Of a stretch of 64,000 nucleotides of DNA, positions 55,485-63,886 are shown piece after piece. Within the stretch, counting starts at the first letter, position 1; each line of letters begins with the position of its first letter. Location of the stretch: assembly GCA_011390785.1 (NCBI GenBank), contig JAABRR010000014.1, forward strand, positions 57,015 to 121,014. The letters run 5' to 3'. This DNA comes from Sphingobacteriia bacterium (GTDB taxonomy: Bacteria > Bacteroidota > Bacteroidia > Bacteroidales > UBA7960). A program made the translations under genes and the position numbers. The notes beneath the pieces were generated by a model that saw nothing but the letters and a program-made list of their open reading frames with translations, was not told where the DNA came from and did no database searches.

Positions 55485-55511
55485 GTTGGGACGAACTTGT
55501 AGTCGTCCAAC
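55485..55511. repeat. Hairpin repeat, GGACGAAC type, copy with the best stem
   Basis: GTTGGGACGA (55485-55494) pairs with TCGTCCAAC (55503-55511), with one bulged G. The loop is about eight bases. It belongs to a cluster of small REP-like palindromes at 55349, 55485 and 55537, in the 323-base gap before ilvD. Confidence 0.65.
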
Positions 55512-55530
55512 CACGGGTGAGAAGGTATTA

Positions 55531-55556
55531 GTAGATGGACGAACCTTTAGTCGTCC
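55531..55556. repeat. Hairpin repeat, GGACGAAC type, third copy
   Basis: GGACGA (55537-55542) pairs with TCGTCC (55551-55556). It is preceded by the same ATTAGTxG flank as the other two copies in this gap. Confidence 0.6.
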
Positions 55557-55661
55557 GGGAAGAAAGAAACGATTACAATCAAAAAATTATCTGTAATTTT
55601 AATCAAATACCGAATATTGTTTAAAATAAAATATGTTGCACGTAATAATAAAAAGAACAAA

Positions 55662-57332
55662 ATGGATATCAACAAGTACAGCAAAACAATAACACAGGAT
55701 GAAAGCCTGCCCGCCGCGCAGGCCATGCTTTACGCCATTGGCATGAGTGAAGACGATCAGAAAAAAGCCCAGGTGGGCATTGTGAGCACCGGATTTCAGG
55801 GCAACCCCTGCAACATGCACCTGAACGATCTGGCTTACGGATTGAAAAATGAAGTAGATGCAGTGGAAGGATTGTACGGACTGGTTTTTCATACCATTGG
55901 CGTTAGTGATGGCATTACCAATGGTACGGAAGGAATGAAGTTTTCACTTCCCTCGCGCGATATTATTGCCGACTCGATAGAAACCGTGGTAAGTGCACAG
56001 TTTTATGATGCTGTTGTGGCCATTACCGGTTGCGATAAAAATATGCCAGGCGCTATGATCGCTATGGCCAGGCTAAATCGACCGGCCATTTTAATGTATG
56101 GTGGCACAGTGAGAAAAGGCAGTTGGAAGGAACAAGACCTGAATATCGTATCAGCCTTTGAAGCCTATGGGGCCAAAATGAGAGGAAATATAACCGACGA
56201 GGATTACAATGGCATTATTCGCAACAGTATTCCCGGAGCTGGTGCCTGTGGCGGAATGTACACCGCCAATACCATGGCAGCCGCCATTGAATGTATGGGT
56301 ATGAGTTTGCCCTATACATCTTCCAACCCGGCACTGAGCAGTGAGAAAAATCACGAAGCCCAACAGATTGCCCAGGCTCTGAAGCTCATTCTTGAAAAAG
56401 ATATCAAACCCCGCGATATCATGACCCGCAATGCGTTTGAAAATGCCATTACTCTGATCATGGCCCTGGGCGGGTCAACCAACGCAGTAATCCACCTTAT
56501 TGCCATGGCAAAGGCTGCCAACGTGCAGCTATCGCTTGATGATTTTCAAAGCATTAGTGATAAAACGCCCTTCCTGGCCGATCTGAAACCCAGCGGTGCC
56601 TACCTGATGGAAAATCTTCATTATGCCGGCGGAATACCCGCCGTTATGAAATTACTTTTGAAGGAAGGATTCCTGGATGGCAACTGCCTTACCGTTACGG
56701 GGAAAACACTGGGCGAAAATCTCGAAAAGGTGAAAGAGCTTGACGAAGGACAGAAAATCATCCATTCAGTTACCAACCCCATCAAACAGACCGGGCATAT
56801 TCAAATTCTTTACGGCAACCTGGCAGAGAAAGGGGCTGTGGCCAAGATCACCGGCAAGGAAGGACAACTTTTCAAAGGCCCGGCCATCGTATTTGAAGAT
56901 GAAAATGAAGCCATCAAAGGTATTGGCTCGGTGGTAAAACCCGGCGAGGTAATCGTAATCAGAAACAGTGGTCCCAAAGGCGGCCCCGGCATGCCAGAAA
57001 TGCTCAAACCTACCGGAGCTGTTATGGGCGCCGGATTGGGAAAAGATGTAGCATTGATCACCGATGGCCGTTTCTCCGGGGGTTCGCACGGCTTTGTAGT
57101 GGGCCACATAACCCCCGAAGCCTGGGAAGGGGGATTGATCGGGCTGGTGAAAAACGGCGACATCATCACCATCGATATCACCAGAAACCTGATAGAAGTA
57201 GAACTCACCAACGAAGAGATTGCCCGCCGCCGCAAGGAATGGAAACAACCCAAAGACAATCTGCAAAGCGGAATCCTGAAAAAATACCGTAAGCTTGTGG
57301 CATCGGCATCGGAAGGGTGTGTTACGGTTTAA
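55662..57332 (+). CDS. ilvD: Dihydroxy-acid dehydratase
   Basis: The enzyme dehydrates 2,3-dihydroxy-isovalerate and -methylvalerate, the third common step of valine and isoleucine synthesis. It is cytoplasmic and uses an iron-sulfur cluster. I choose the ATG at 55662, giving 556 residues, the usual IlvD length; an upstream in-frame ATG at 55632 is not needed. The three cluster cysteines are in place: C50 ([12 protein letters not shown]), C124 ([11 protein letters not shown]) and C196 ([14 protein letters not shown]). Substrate motifs [16 protein letters not shown] and [20 protein letters not shown] are intact. The ilvB/ilvN/ilvC genes are not in the window, so it is not in a standard operon. 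Confidence 0.96.
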   Translation: MDINKYSKTITQDESLPAAQAMLYAIGMSEDDQKKAQVGIVSTGFQGNPCNMHLNDLAYGLKNEVDAVEGLYGLVFHTIGVSDGITNGTEGMKFSLPSRDIIADSIETVVSAQFYDAVVAITGCDKNMPGAMIAMARLNRPAILMYGGTVRKGSWKEQDLNIVSAFEAYGAKMRGNITDEDYNGIIRNSIPGAGACGGMYTANTMAAAIECMGMSLPYTSSNPALSSEKNHEAQQIAQALKLILEKDIKPRDIMTRNAFENAITLIMALGGSTNAVIHLIAMAKAANVQLSLDDFQSISDKTPFLADLKPSGAYLMENLHYAGGIPAVMKLLLKEGFLDGNCLTVTGKTLGENLEKVKELDEGQKIIHSVTNPIKQTGHIQILYGNLAEKGAVAKITGKEGQLFKGPAIVFEDENEAIKGIGSVVKPGEVIVIRNSGPKGGPGMPEMLKPTGAVMGAGLGKDVALITDGRFSGGSHGFVVGHITPEAWEGGLIGLVKNGDIITIDITRNLIEVELTNEEIARRRKEWKQPKDNLQSGILKKYRKLVASASEGCVTV

Positions 57333-57368
57333 GGAGCTGGAAGTGTGATGTGGGAAGCTAAAGAAGAC

Positions 57369-57394
57369 ATTCCAACTTCCGAAGGAATTGGAAT
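57369..57394. terminator. Hairpin after ilvD
   Basis: ATTCCAA-C-TTCC pairs with GGAA-TTGGAAT around GAA, an 11-bp stem with one bulge. It is 36 bases after the ilvD stop, between convergent genes. It has no clear T-run, so it could be a terminator or an RNA stabiliser. Confidence 0.45.
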
Positions 57395-57411
57395 CGTCTG
57401 GTTTAGAGTCT

Positions 57412-57442
57412 GATATTTTCGGATCAGCACTCCGAAAATATC
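57412..57442. terminator. Perfect 12-bp hairpin between ilvD and the GH16 gene
   Basis: GATATTTTCGGA (57412-57423) pairs perfectly with TCCGAAAATATC (57431-57442), loop TCAGCAC. It probably serves as a transcription stop for one or both convergent genes, although the T-run is weak. Confidence 0.55.
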
Positions 57443-57599
57443 GGATATTTGATTTGCCTTTACATTAGGTTTGCTGAAAACTAAAGCAAACATAAAGCAA
57501 AGTTATTCTACTAATTGATCAATTAAGCTTGCACTAACAAGATAAAAAAAAGGATATGTTAAATTTAAAAACAGTTCATTAAGTGTTTTTCAGTAAGCC

Positions 57600-60020
57600 C
57601 TAAACTACAATAAGAAGTTTTGAAACCGTTTCGTTTCGGGTTGTGATGGATAAAATATAGGTTCCCGGAGCCATGTAAATACCGTTTAAGCGCATGGTGT
57701 TATTGAAATCATCCATCTTTTTCCGAACCACCGATTTGCCTGCTTTGTCAAAGATGGTAAGGTTAACAGGTCCTGAGTAATCCGGAATATCAATGGTGAT
57801 GCTGCTTCCCGACAAGGGCATGGGGTAAATTCTGACAAGGGTAAAACGCTCCGGCATATATATTTCTCCGGTAGTATTGGCCTTTTTGATTTCAAACCAG
57901 TTCAGATTGAAACCACCGGTTGTGGTGGTTATTTTGATTATCTGGGTACCTTCTTCCAGGGTGAATGGGGCTGAAATAACCGTTTGCCATCCCTGCCAGT
58001 TTCCGGTATTGGCAAGGGGTGTAGTTACCAAAAGATTGCCCTGGCTATCCTGTAGTGCCACAGAACGGTTGGAACTTGTGGATGCATACCGGTAACTGAT
58101 GGTATATAATCCTGTTTCGGCCACATTGATGGTATATGTCATCCAATCGCCGTTATCTATCCACCCAACATTGGTACCCCCTCCCGCATCGATTGTGGTT
58201 TCCGTTTGAATGCCCTGCATCTGGGTATAATCTTCGGCCTGTATGCGGCCCGGAACCGGGAAAGCTACTATTTCGGTTGTAGAGAAGTCAATTTCTTCAA
58301 TCTCCGATTCATTACCGGCTAAATCAATCGTCTGGATTCCCAGGGTATATTGGGTAAGGGGTTCAAGGTTTTGGAATGACCAGGTTACTCCGCGGGTCGT
58401 TCCTGCTAATTCGCCATCCAGGAAAACCCTGTACAGGTCAACACCCGCATTATCCCGCGCCATATGCCAGGATACATCCGCAGTATTCCATTTTGGAAGC
58501 AGGGTGAGGTTGGTAACCTGTTCGGGAGCAACGGTGTCGTTTTCGTGAAGTTTAAAATCATACATTTTTATGTAATCAACCACCAGTTGCTGGGGCCACT
58601 CACCGCTGTAGTTGATGGTTCCGCCCAGGTTGCCTCCTATGGCTATATTCATGATCAGATGAAAAGGTCGGTTAAAGGGCCATTCAGCCGGGGTTTCATA
58701 GTTATTGGCAAAATGGAAGATATGCTCATCATCAATGTACCAGTCCATGTAATCGGGATACCACTCCAGGGTATAGGTGTGAAAGACATCGGTAACGTTT
58801 TCTATATCAATACCCCCGCCCTGTTGTGTGCCCTGGATGTGATTGTAGGCGCCGGTGTGAATGGTGCCAAATACGTGCCCATAGTTGTTGCCGGTATGCT
58901 CCATAATATCTATTTCTCCACTGTTGGGCCACCCTCCGTAAGTGCTTGCTGTGGGCATCATCCATATAGCAGGCCAGGTGCCGCCGGTGCGTGGCAGCCG
59001 GGCGCGAACTTCCAGTCGCCCGTAAAGCATATCCACCTTGCCCGATGTATTCATGCGGGTGGAAGTGAAGGGGTTGTTTCCCATTTGTTCACGACGGGCT
59101 TCAATGATCAGGTTTCCCTCTTCAATCCAGACATTTTGTCCATTGGTATAGAACTGCACTTCATTGTTGCCCCAACCGCCTCCACCGGTCTGGTAGTTCC
59201 ATTGGGCGGTGCTGGGGGCGCCATCTTCATTGAAATCTTCAAACCATTTTACCTCCCAGGGAAGGGGAAGTGTTGAAACAGAAAAATGGGACGTATCAGA
59301 TACATTGCCAGCAATATCAAAAGCAACAAGGGAGTAATTGAATTCGCGATCGTGCGGAAGTTTGCCAAATGTGATGGATGGTTTGGATGAGAGGGCCACC
59401 ATCTGATCTCCTTCAAAAAGCCTGTAGCCACCGGTAAATGTTGTTGGATCTTCCGGTTTTTCCCATTCAAGGATTACATCATGCACTGTACCTTCCGCCC
59501 TGGTAAGTTCAGGAACAGCCGGGCTGTCGGAATCAACCGGGTCAATCAACAAAAGGTGCCACCAGTTGATGTTGTAGCCGCCGGAGATCGCCCTGACACG
59601 AAAGGTGTATTCGCCAGATTCGATGAAAATGGTATCACCCTGCAATGTGGTCCAGTTCTGCCAGCCGCCCGTTTGGGGCACCGTGAGCGACATTACAGTT
59701 TCGGCACCTTTCGAGAACTGGATGGTGCGGCCGGTATTGGGAGAAGAAACCCTGAAATCGGCCCGGTATTGCCCGGTAAGGGGAATGTTCACCACATAAT
59801 CCATCCAGTCGTTGTGGTCGAACCAGCCCACATTCATGCCACCCCCTTCATCGCTTGTGGCTTCCAACTGAATGCCCTGCATGTTGTCGTATTCAGCGGC
59901 ATCGGTAAAGATCTGTGCCACTGCTGCATTGCAAAACAACATGATAACTATCCATTGTAAAACCATGACTGGTTGATAACGTTTTTCCCTGATCAGAAAA
60001 GAGTGTAGAATTTTTCTCAT
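57600..60020 (-). CDS. Secreted GH16 beta-glucanase with two CBM6 modules, FN3 domains and T9SS sorting domain
   Basis: This extracellular glycan hydrolase of 806 residues cuts beta-1,3 or mixed beta-glucan (laminarin type), judging by family. Order: signal peptide (about 20-36, LQWIVIMLFCNAAVAQ), CBM6 module 1 (about 40-165; EYDNMQGIQLEATSDEGGG), FN3 (about 172-250), GH16 catalytic domain (about 255-485), FN3 (about 492-580), CBM6 module 2 (about 585-715; ETTIDAGGGTNVGWIDNGDW), and a T9SS tail (about 725-806). The GH16 active site is GEIDIMEHTG with E369 (nucleophile), D371 and E374 (acid/base). Substrate-binding GTWPAIWMMP is present. It stands alone, without a local SusCD pair. Confidence 0.94.
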   Translation of the reverse strand: MRKILHSFLIREKRYQPVMVLQWIVIMLFCNAAVAQIFTDAAEYDNMQGIQLEATSDEGGGMNVGWFDHNDWMDYVVNIPLTGQYRADFRVSSPNTGRTIQFSKGAETVMSLTVPQTGGWQNWTTLQGDTIFIESGEYTFRVRAISGGYNINWWHLLLIDPVDSDSPAVPELTRAEGTVHDVILEWEKPEDPTTFTGGYRLFEGDQMVALSSKPSITFGKLPHDREFNYSLVAFDIAGNVSDTSHFSVSTLPLPWEVKWFEDFNEDGAPSTAQWNYQTGGGGWGNNEVQFYTNGQNVWIEEGNLIIEARREQMGNNPFTSTRMNTSGKVDMLYGRLEVRARLPRTGGTWPAIWMMPTASTYGGWPNSGEIDIMEHTGNNYGHVFGTIHTGAYNHIQGTQQGGGIDIENVTDVFHTYTLEWYPDYMDWYIDDEHIFHFANNYETPAEWPFNRPFHLIMNIAIGGNLGGTINYSGEWPQQLVVDYIKMYDFKLHENDTVAPEQVTNLTLLPKWNTADVSWHMARDNAGVDLYRVFLDGELAGTTRGVTWSFQNLEPLTQYTLGIQTIDLAGNESEIEEIDFSTTEIVAFPVPGRIQAEDYTQMQGIQTETTIDAGGGTNVGWIDNGDWMTYTINVAETGLYTISYRYASTSSNRSVALQDSQGNLLVTTPLANTGNWQGWQTVISAPFTLEEGTQIIKITTTTGGFNLNWFEIKKANTTGEIYMPERFTLVRIYPMPLSGSSITIDIPDYSGPVNLTIFDKAGKSVVRKKMDDFNNTMRLNGIYMAPGTYILSITTRNETVSKLLIVV

Positions 60021-60181
60021 TGGTTTGTTTTTAGTAGGACCTAAAACGAAATGCCTTATAAGACAAATTTAATCATTAGTGTCCGGTAAAAATGAATTGA
60101 TGAAATAATTTAAATAGAGATTGGCTTCGCCGAGCTTACGGTTCCTCACTCCGTTCGGAATGACAGTTACTTACGTTTTTA
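60021..60181. other. Intergenic; repeat-like DNA begins
   Basis: The left part is the promoter side of the GH16 gene. From about 60118 the base composition rises in G+C and the text (GGTTCCTCACTCCGTTCGGAA) looks like dispersed-repeat DNA rather than unique sequence. Confidence 0.45.
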
Positions 60182-60225
60182 GGGGTGGGGTTGGTGGCGG
60201 CTTCGTCGCCACCAATCCCCACCCC
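60182..60225. repeat. Very long GC-rich hairpin
   Basis: GGGGTGGGGTTGGTGGCG (60182-60199) pairs with 60207-60225 over 18 bp, with a single bulged A and a 7-base loop GCTTCGT. It is followed by an A-run, so it would terminate transcription on the minus strand only poorly. More likely it is a mobile palindromic repeat. Confidence 0.75.
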
Positions 60226-60247
60226 CGAAAAAAACCACGAAAGCCTT

Positions 60248-60268
60248 GTCATTTCGACCGAAGGGAGA
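60248..60268 (+). repeat. 21-bp inverted repeat, left copy
   Basis: This starts GTCATTTCGACCGAAGG and is the exact reverse complement of 62412-62432. The pair brackets the first DUF4143 ATPase gene and both HIT remnants. Confidence 0.8.
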
Positions 60269-60619
60269 AAACCCGGAAGTTTTACCAGACAACACTAAAA
60301 TTTGATATGCAAACAGATCACTGACAATAAATAAATAGCAGGATTACTTAGTTTATTATTTACACTAAGCCTGAATAACAGGCATAGAAATGTAATTAAA
60401 AAGCAAAGATCAGAATACAAAAACTATTTCAAAAAGGATTCTGTTTGCACGAAATACAGGCTATAAAGAACCGGAACAAAAATAATCATTTTTGCGACAT
60501 TATGGTTCATTAACAAAGCAAAACGCGGTTGGGTGTTTGTGTACATTTTACACTTTTGGCCGAAATGCCGTGATTATGCATGCAATGCCGTGCATCGTGC
60601 CCGCAGTGCCTTGCCTTAT

Positions 60620-60690
60620 GCCCGCAATGCCTTGCGGGCCTATCAGCCATTTCATTATTGGTGCGGCGACGCACACCGTGCGTCTGATTA
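60620..60690. repeat. REPIN-like double palindrome, copy 1
   Basis: Two hairpins in tandem: GCCCGCA-ATGCCT-TGCGGGC (60620-60639) and GACGCAC-ACC-GTGCGTC (60668-60684). They are joined by a spacer that includes CATTATTGGTGCGGC. The same arrangement occurs at 63803-63873, beside a RAYT gene. Half-length GCAATGCC motifs precede it from about 60565. Confidence 0.75.
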
Positions 60691-60713
60691 ACGATTGGTG
60701 GGACCACAAACGG

Positions 60714-60797
60714 TTAATCATTGCACACGGCTCCCCTTACTACACCGCCAAAGGGGTCATCCACATCACCCTGATAGCGGGGCACAAATGGCTTTTT
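60714..60797 (-). pseudogene. HIT-family protein remnant 1
   Basis: The minus strand reads KKPFVPRYQGDVDDPFGGVV then RGAVCND and a stop. PRYxGDVxDPFGGVR is the segment that follows the HxHxH motif in a class of HIT proteins. The catalytic histidines are gone. It lies just upstream of the first DUF4143 ATPase, on the opposite strand. Confidence 0.6.
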
Positions 60798-60872
60798 AAC
60801 TGCATTTATATCAGATAACATCGGATAGTATTTGGATATTTCGTAAGTTTGTATCGTATAAAAGAACTCAAC

Positions 60873-62051
60873 ATGGAAAAAGTTTATTATCGGTATAATC
60901 CCTGGTGGGAGAATGATTACCACACGTTGTCCTTAATCAACAGGCCTTCTGTACTACCCGCCCTATGGGAAAGCAGAAATTACAAAGGCATCAGTATTGT
61001 TACAGGACTTAGGCGGATAGGAAAAACATCCATCATGAAGCTGTTGATAAAGAAATTGCTTGAAGAAGGCATAATCCCCCAAAATATTTTCTTTATCAGC
61101 CTGGATGAATATACATTAAAGGATAAATCCATTGCAGAAATACTGGATGATTACCGTGGCATCATGAAGTTATCTGTTGATGAAAGGATATTCGTTTTTT
61201 TTGATGAAGTGACCTACAAGCCAGATTTTGACATTGAGTTAAAAAATCTGTATGATAGTCAAAATATTAAGGTTTTTGCATCTGCATCGAATTCATTATT
61301 GCTACAGGATAAAAAAGCCTTTTTAACAGGAAGGTCGAAACTCTTCGCAATTAATCCACTCACCTTTAGTGAATACCTTCTATTTAAAAATACTGAAATC
61401 AAAAAGAAGGATCAACACCTTGTTGAAAGCTATTTTGAAGATTATCTTAAAACGGGAGGAATCCCGGAATATGTGCTTACAGGTGATTTTGAATACATTA
61501 AAAATCTGGTGGATGATATCATTTACAAAGATATCGCTGCGGTTCATGGTATCCGCGATCTATCGTTGCTTAAAGATTTTTTTCTGCTTTTGATGGAACG
61601 TGCCGGAAAGCAACTCAGTATCAACAAAATGGCATCTATTCTTTCAACATCTGTTGATACAGCATCACGATATGTGGAGTTTTTTTCCCGGACATTTCTT
61701 ATACAAACAATTCAAAGGCATGGGAAAACCAACGAAAGAATCCTTTCGCCCAAAAAAATATATGCTGCCGATACGGGTATAAGAAATCATTTTACCGGGT
61801 ATCGTGATAAGGGCAGCCTCTTTGAAAATTATGTGTTCAACCGCATCAAACACCTTAATCCGCAATACATTTATCAGGATCAGACGGAGATTGATTTCCT
61901 GACCGACACCGGCATCCTGGCCGAAGCTAGATATCATAACGACCCGCTTTTGCCCAAACAGCAGAAGCTATTTGATGCTTTTACTGCCAGAGCAAAGTTC
62001 ATTATCAGGAATGAGGATGATATTGAAGAAATGCTGAAAGATACATTCTGA
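60873..62051 (+). CDS. AAA-type ATPase with DUF4143 domain, copy 1
   Basis: From the ATG at 60873 the protein has 392 residues. The order is an N-terminal AAA_14-type P-loop domain (Walker A TGLRRIGKTS with Lys51; Walker B-like IFVFFDEVTY; sensor KVFASASNSLLL), a helical/winged-helix part (INKMASILSTSVDTASRYVE), and a C-terminal DUF4143 domain with a nuclease-like core (ENYVFNRIKHL; QTEIDFLTDTGILAEARYH). These ATPases are found in many copies in Bacteroidota and archaea. Their cellular role is unknown, and they are often in accessory DNA. It is flanked by HIT-gene remnants on both sides and by a 21-bp inverted repeat pair, which suggests arrival by insertion. Confidence 0.88.
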   Translation: MEKVYYRYNPWWENDYHTLSLINRPSVLPALWESRNYKGISIVTGLRRIGKTSIMKLLIKKLLEEGIIPQNIFFISLDEYTLKDKSIAEILDDYRGIMKLSVDERIFVFFDEVTYKPDFDIELKNLYDSQNIKVFASASNSLLLQDKKAFLTGRSKLFAINPLTFSEYLLFKNTEIKKKDQHLVESYFEDYLKTGGIPEYVLTGDFEYIKNLVDDIIYKDIAAVHGIRDLSLLKDFFLLLMERAGKQLSINKMASILSTSVDTASRYVEFFSRTFLIQTIQRHGKTNERILSPKKIYAADTGIRNHFTGYRDKGSLFENYVFNRIKHLNPQYIYQDQTEIDFLTDTGILAEARYHNDPLLPKQQKLFDAFTARAKFIIRNEDDIEEMLKDTF

Positions 62052-62095
62052 TAAACCTTAAGCGCGCGTTCGGTCCTTCATGCCTTTACCCCCCG

Positions 62096-62233
62096 TCACC
62101 CATACATCATCCTCCCCGGCACCACCCCTCTCACCCCGCCAAACGCATCTTCCACATCGCCTGTGTAGCGGGGGATGAGATGGATGTGGATGTGGGGGAT
62201 GGATTGGCCGGCGGATTGGTTGATTTTGATGCC
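62096..62233 (-). pseudogene. HIT-family protein remnant 2, with intact HxHxH motif
   Basis: The minus strand reads GIKINQSAGQSIPHIHIHLI, PRYTGDVEDAFGGVRGVVPG, RMMYG and a stop. This is a complete HIT C-terminus with the histidine triad HIHIHL. Immediately upstream the frame is broken by a TGA. The preceding 100 bases show only scrambled HIT-like text in other frames (e.g. SDEKGLLWIAEVDG). The gene is therefore truncated or frameshifted, not functional. Confidence 0.72.
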
Positions 62234-62411
62234 TTTTCATGACTTTTACCATCAACTTCCGCAATCCATAAAAGACCTTTTTCATCAGACCTTTGATACA
62301 GGGCATACCAACCCGATAAAAAGGGTAACCCCCGACCAATGGACAAACACCTTGCTTAAAGAATTAAATTCTATAAGCAACGCCCCCAGGCACTTCGCTG
62401 CTACTTCGTGG
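62234..62411. other. Decayed DNA between the HIT remnant and the 21-bp repeat
   Basis: Probably the eroded N-terminal part of the HIT gene; no intact frame remains. Confidence 0.35.
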
Positions 62412-62432
62412 TCTCCCTTCGGTCGAAATGAC
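62412..62432 (-). repeat. 21-bp inverted repeat, right copy
   Basis: Exact reverse complement of 60248-60268. It ends 6 bases before the 3' end of the second ATPase gene. Confidence 0.8.
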
Positions 62433-62438
62433 CAGAGT

Positions 62439-63629
62439 TCAATACAACAATCCAAACAACCACATGGGAATTACATTCCAGGCTCCTGCCTCTATACCAT
62501 CTTTTATAACATAAGAATTGGGAATATCTGAAATCTGAGCCCTTGTTTTTGATTTACCACCCACTTCCAGGGTATAATAATTTCCCACCAGGAAGTCACC
62601 TCGCAACGGCAATTGTATTTCATGACCAACAGAAAGATGCTGTAGCATAAATGTTTCTCGTAAAGAACCTGCTTCGGGTCTGTTACCCGAAATCGCATAA
62701 TAAAGGTTTGTATTATGAAGCCAGATTTTATCAGGCTTGCTTAATGTACTGACACTTCGACCCTGAAAAGTAAGAGTATGAATAAGTTCTGCTTTTTCCA
62801 TCATCTGTAACGATAACACCAGACTGTTTCTTGACAAACCAATTTTCTCGCTCAGCTTGCTTATATTGGGTGTAAAAGGTACATGAGAAGCTATGATATA
62901 TAACAATTTTTTCATTTTTGCAATATGCTGATAATCTACAGACTCAATGCTCTGTATATCTATATCCATTATAAGATTAATGGTATTCAGCAATTTTTGA
63001 TAATACTCATCCCTGTTACCTTCATAATAAGGATAACTACCAATTTGTAAATATGTCTGTAAATATTTAAGTGGTTTTAAATTTTTCGTGACTTTCACAA
63101 CTATTTCTGTATGCTTTTGAAAAATATCATCAAGAGTAAGAACAGGCAGAGCAATGCCTTCATAAAACTGCAGATATTCTCTGAAAGACAATTCGGGTAG
63201 TTGCATACGTAAAGCCCTGCGACTCAAATCTGATTCACCCTTCTGGATATCAAGAATCGAGGAAGATGTGAAAACCACATTCAAATTGGGGAAATCATCG
63301 TAAATCAGTTTCAATTCGCGGGACCAACCGGGATATTTATGCACTTCATCCAACAAAAGAAAATGCCCACCATGGTTATTAAACATGGACGCGGTTTCGT
63401 AAAGGTTTTGATGTGTGAAAAACAAATCGTCCAGTGCTACATACAAAACATCATCAAGCTTTTTTTCTTTACCTAACTGCAACAGAAGTGTAGTCTTACC
63501 TGTTCCCCTTGCTCCTGCAACTGAAATTAACCGGCTTCCGGAACTCTGAATTTCCTTGTACAAATGCCTTTTAAATTCAATTGAAACTCTTGATATTTTC
63601 AGGTCAGATTTGGCTTTTATCTCTTCCAT
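62439..63629 (-). CDS. AAA-type ATPase with DUF4143 domain, copy 2
   Basis: I start at the ATG at 63629, giving 396 residues; in-frame upstream ATGs would add a poorly conserved stretch. Walker A is VAGARGTGKTTLL (Lys45), Walker B HFLLLDEVHKYPGW, sensor LNVVFTSSSILDI. The middle helical part includes LSEKIGLSRNSLVLSLQMME, and the C-terminal DUF4143 has FLVGNYYTLEVGGKSKTR. It belongs to the same broad family as the first ATPase but is clearly not a recent duplicate: the motifs and lengths differ. It points toward copy 1 (convergent). Confidence 0.87.
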   Translation of the reverse strand: MEEIKAKSDLKISRVSIEFKRHLYKEIQSSGSRLISVAGARGTGKTTLLLQLGKEKKLDDVLYVALDDLFFTHQNLYETASMFNNHGGHFLLLDEVHKYPGWSRELKLIYDDFPNLNVVFTSSSILDIQKGESDLSRRALRMQLPELSFREYLQFYEGIALPVLTLDDIFQKHTEIVVKVTKNLKPLKYLQTYLQIGSYPYYEGNRDEYYQKLLNTINLIMDIDIQSIESVDYQHIAKMKKLLYIIASHVPFTPNISKLSEKIGLSRNSLVLSLQMMEKAELIHTLTFQGRSVSTLSKPDKIWLHNTNLYYAISGNRPEAGSLRETFMLQHLSVGHEIQLPLRGDFLVGNYYTLEVGGKSKTRAQISDIPNSYVIKDGIEAGAWNVIPMWLFGLLY

Positions 63630-63802
63630 ACAATTTCTTTTAATAAGGCAAATGTAATTCATTTTTGCTCTTTTTCCTAGCAATTACATCAGACTATTGC
63701 TATTATTATAAGCAATCAAACAATTTCATTACATGTTTATTCTGAACATAAGGTCACAGGCCAACACTGCCATTTTTCCGTGCTATTACGAATCACCACG
63801 AT

Positions 63803-63873
63803 GCCCGCACCACCGTGCGGGCCTACAACGGCATTATTATTTCTGCGGCAGCGCACACCGTGCGCCTGGATTA
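63803..63873. repeat. REPIN-like double palindrome, copy 2, next to the RAYT gene
   Basis: Two hairpins, GCCCGCAC-CACC-GTGCGGGC (63803-63822) and GCGCAC-ACC-GTGCGC (63851-63865), have the same spacing and linker type as copy 1 (TATTATTTCTGCGGC before the second hairpin). It lies 14 bases from the stop codon of the RAYT gene. Confidence 0.8.
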
Positions 63874-63886
63874 TGATCAGATGAAT

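Noticed and set aside
55485..55556. Further copies of the GGACRAW operator
   Set aside because: The core GGACGAA matches, but the arms face each other across a short loop rather than 11 bases, lack the outer TTM/KAA context in both arms, and have no -33/-7 promoter behind them. They are better explained as hairpin repeats.
58464..59276. 270-codon open frame on the plus strand inside the GH16 gene
   Set aside because: It is antisense to the catalytic domain, whose active-site motifs are unmistakable; the length is due to codon bias.
60540..60620. Tandem repeat array of GCAATGCC
   Set aside because: The copies vary in length and sequence and merge into the REPIN-like element; they are fragments of the same palindromic family rather than a true tandem array.
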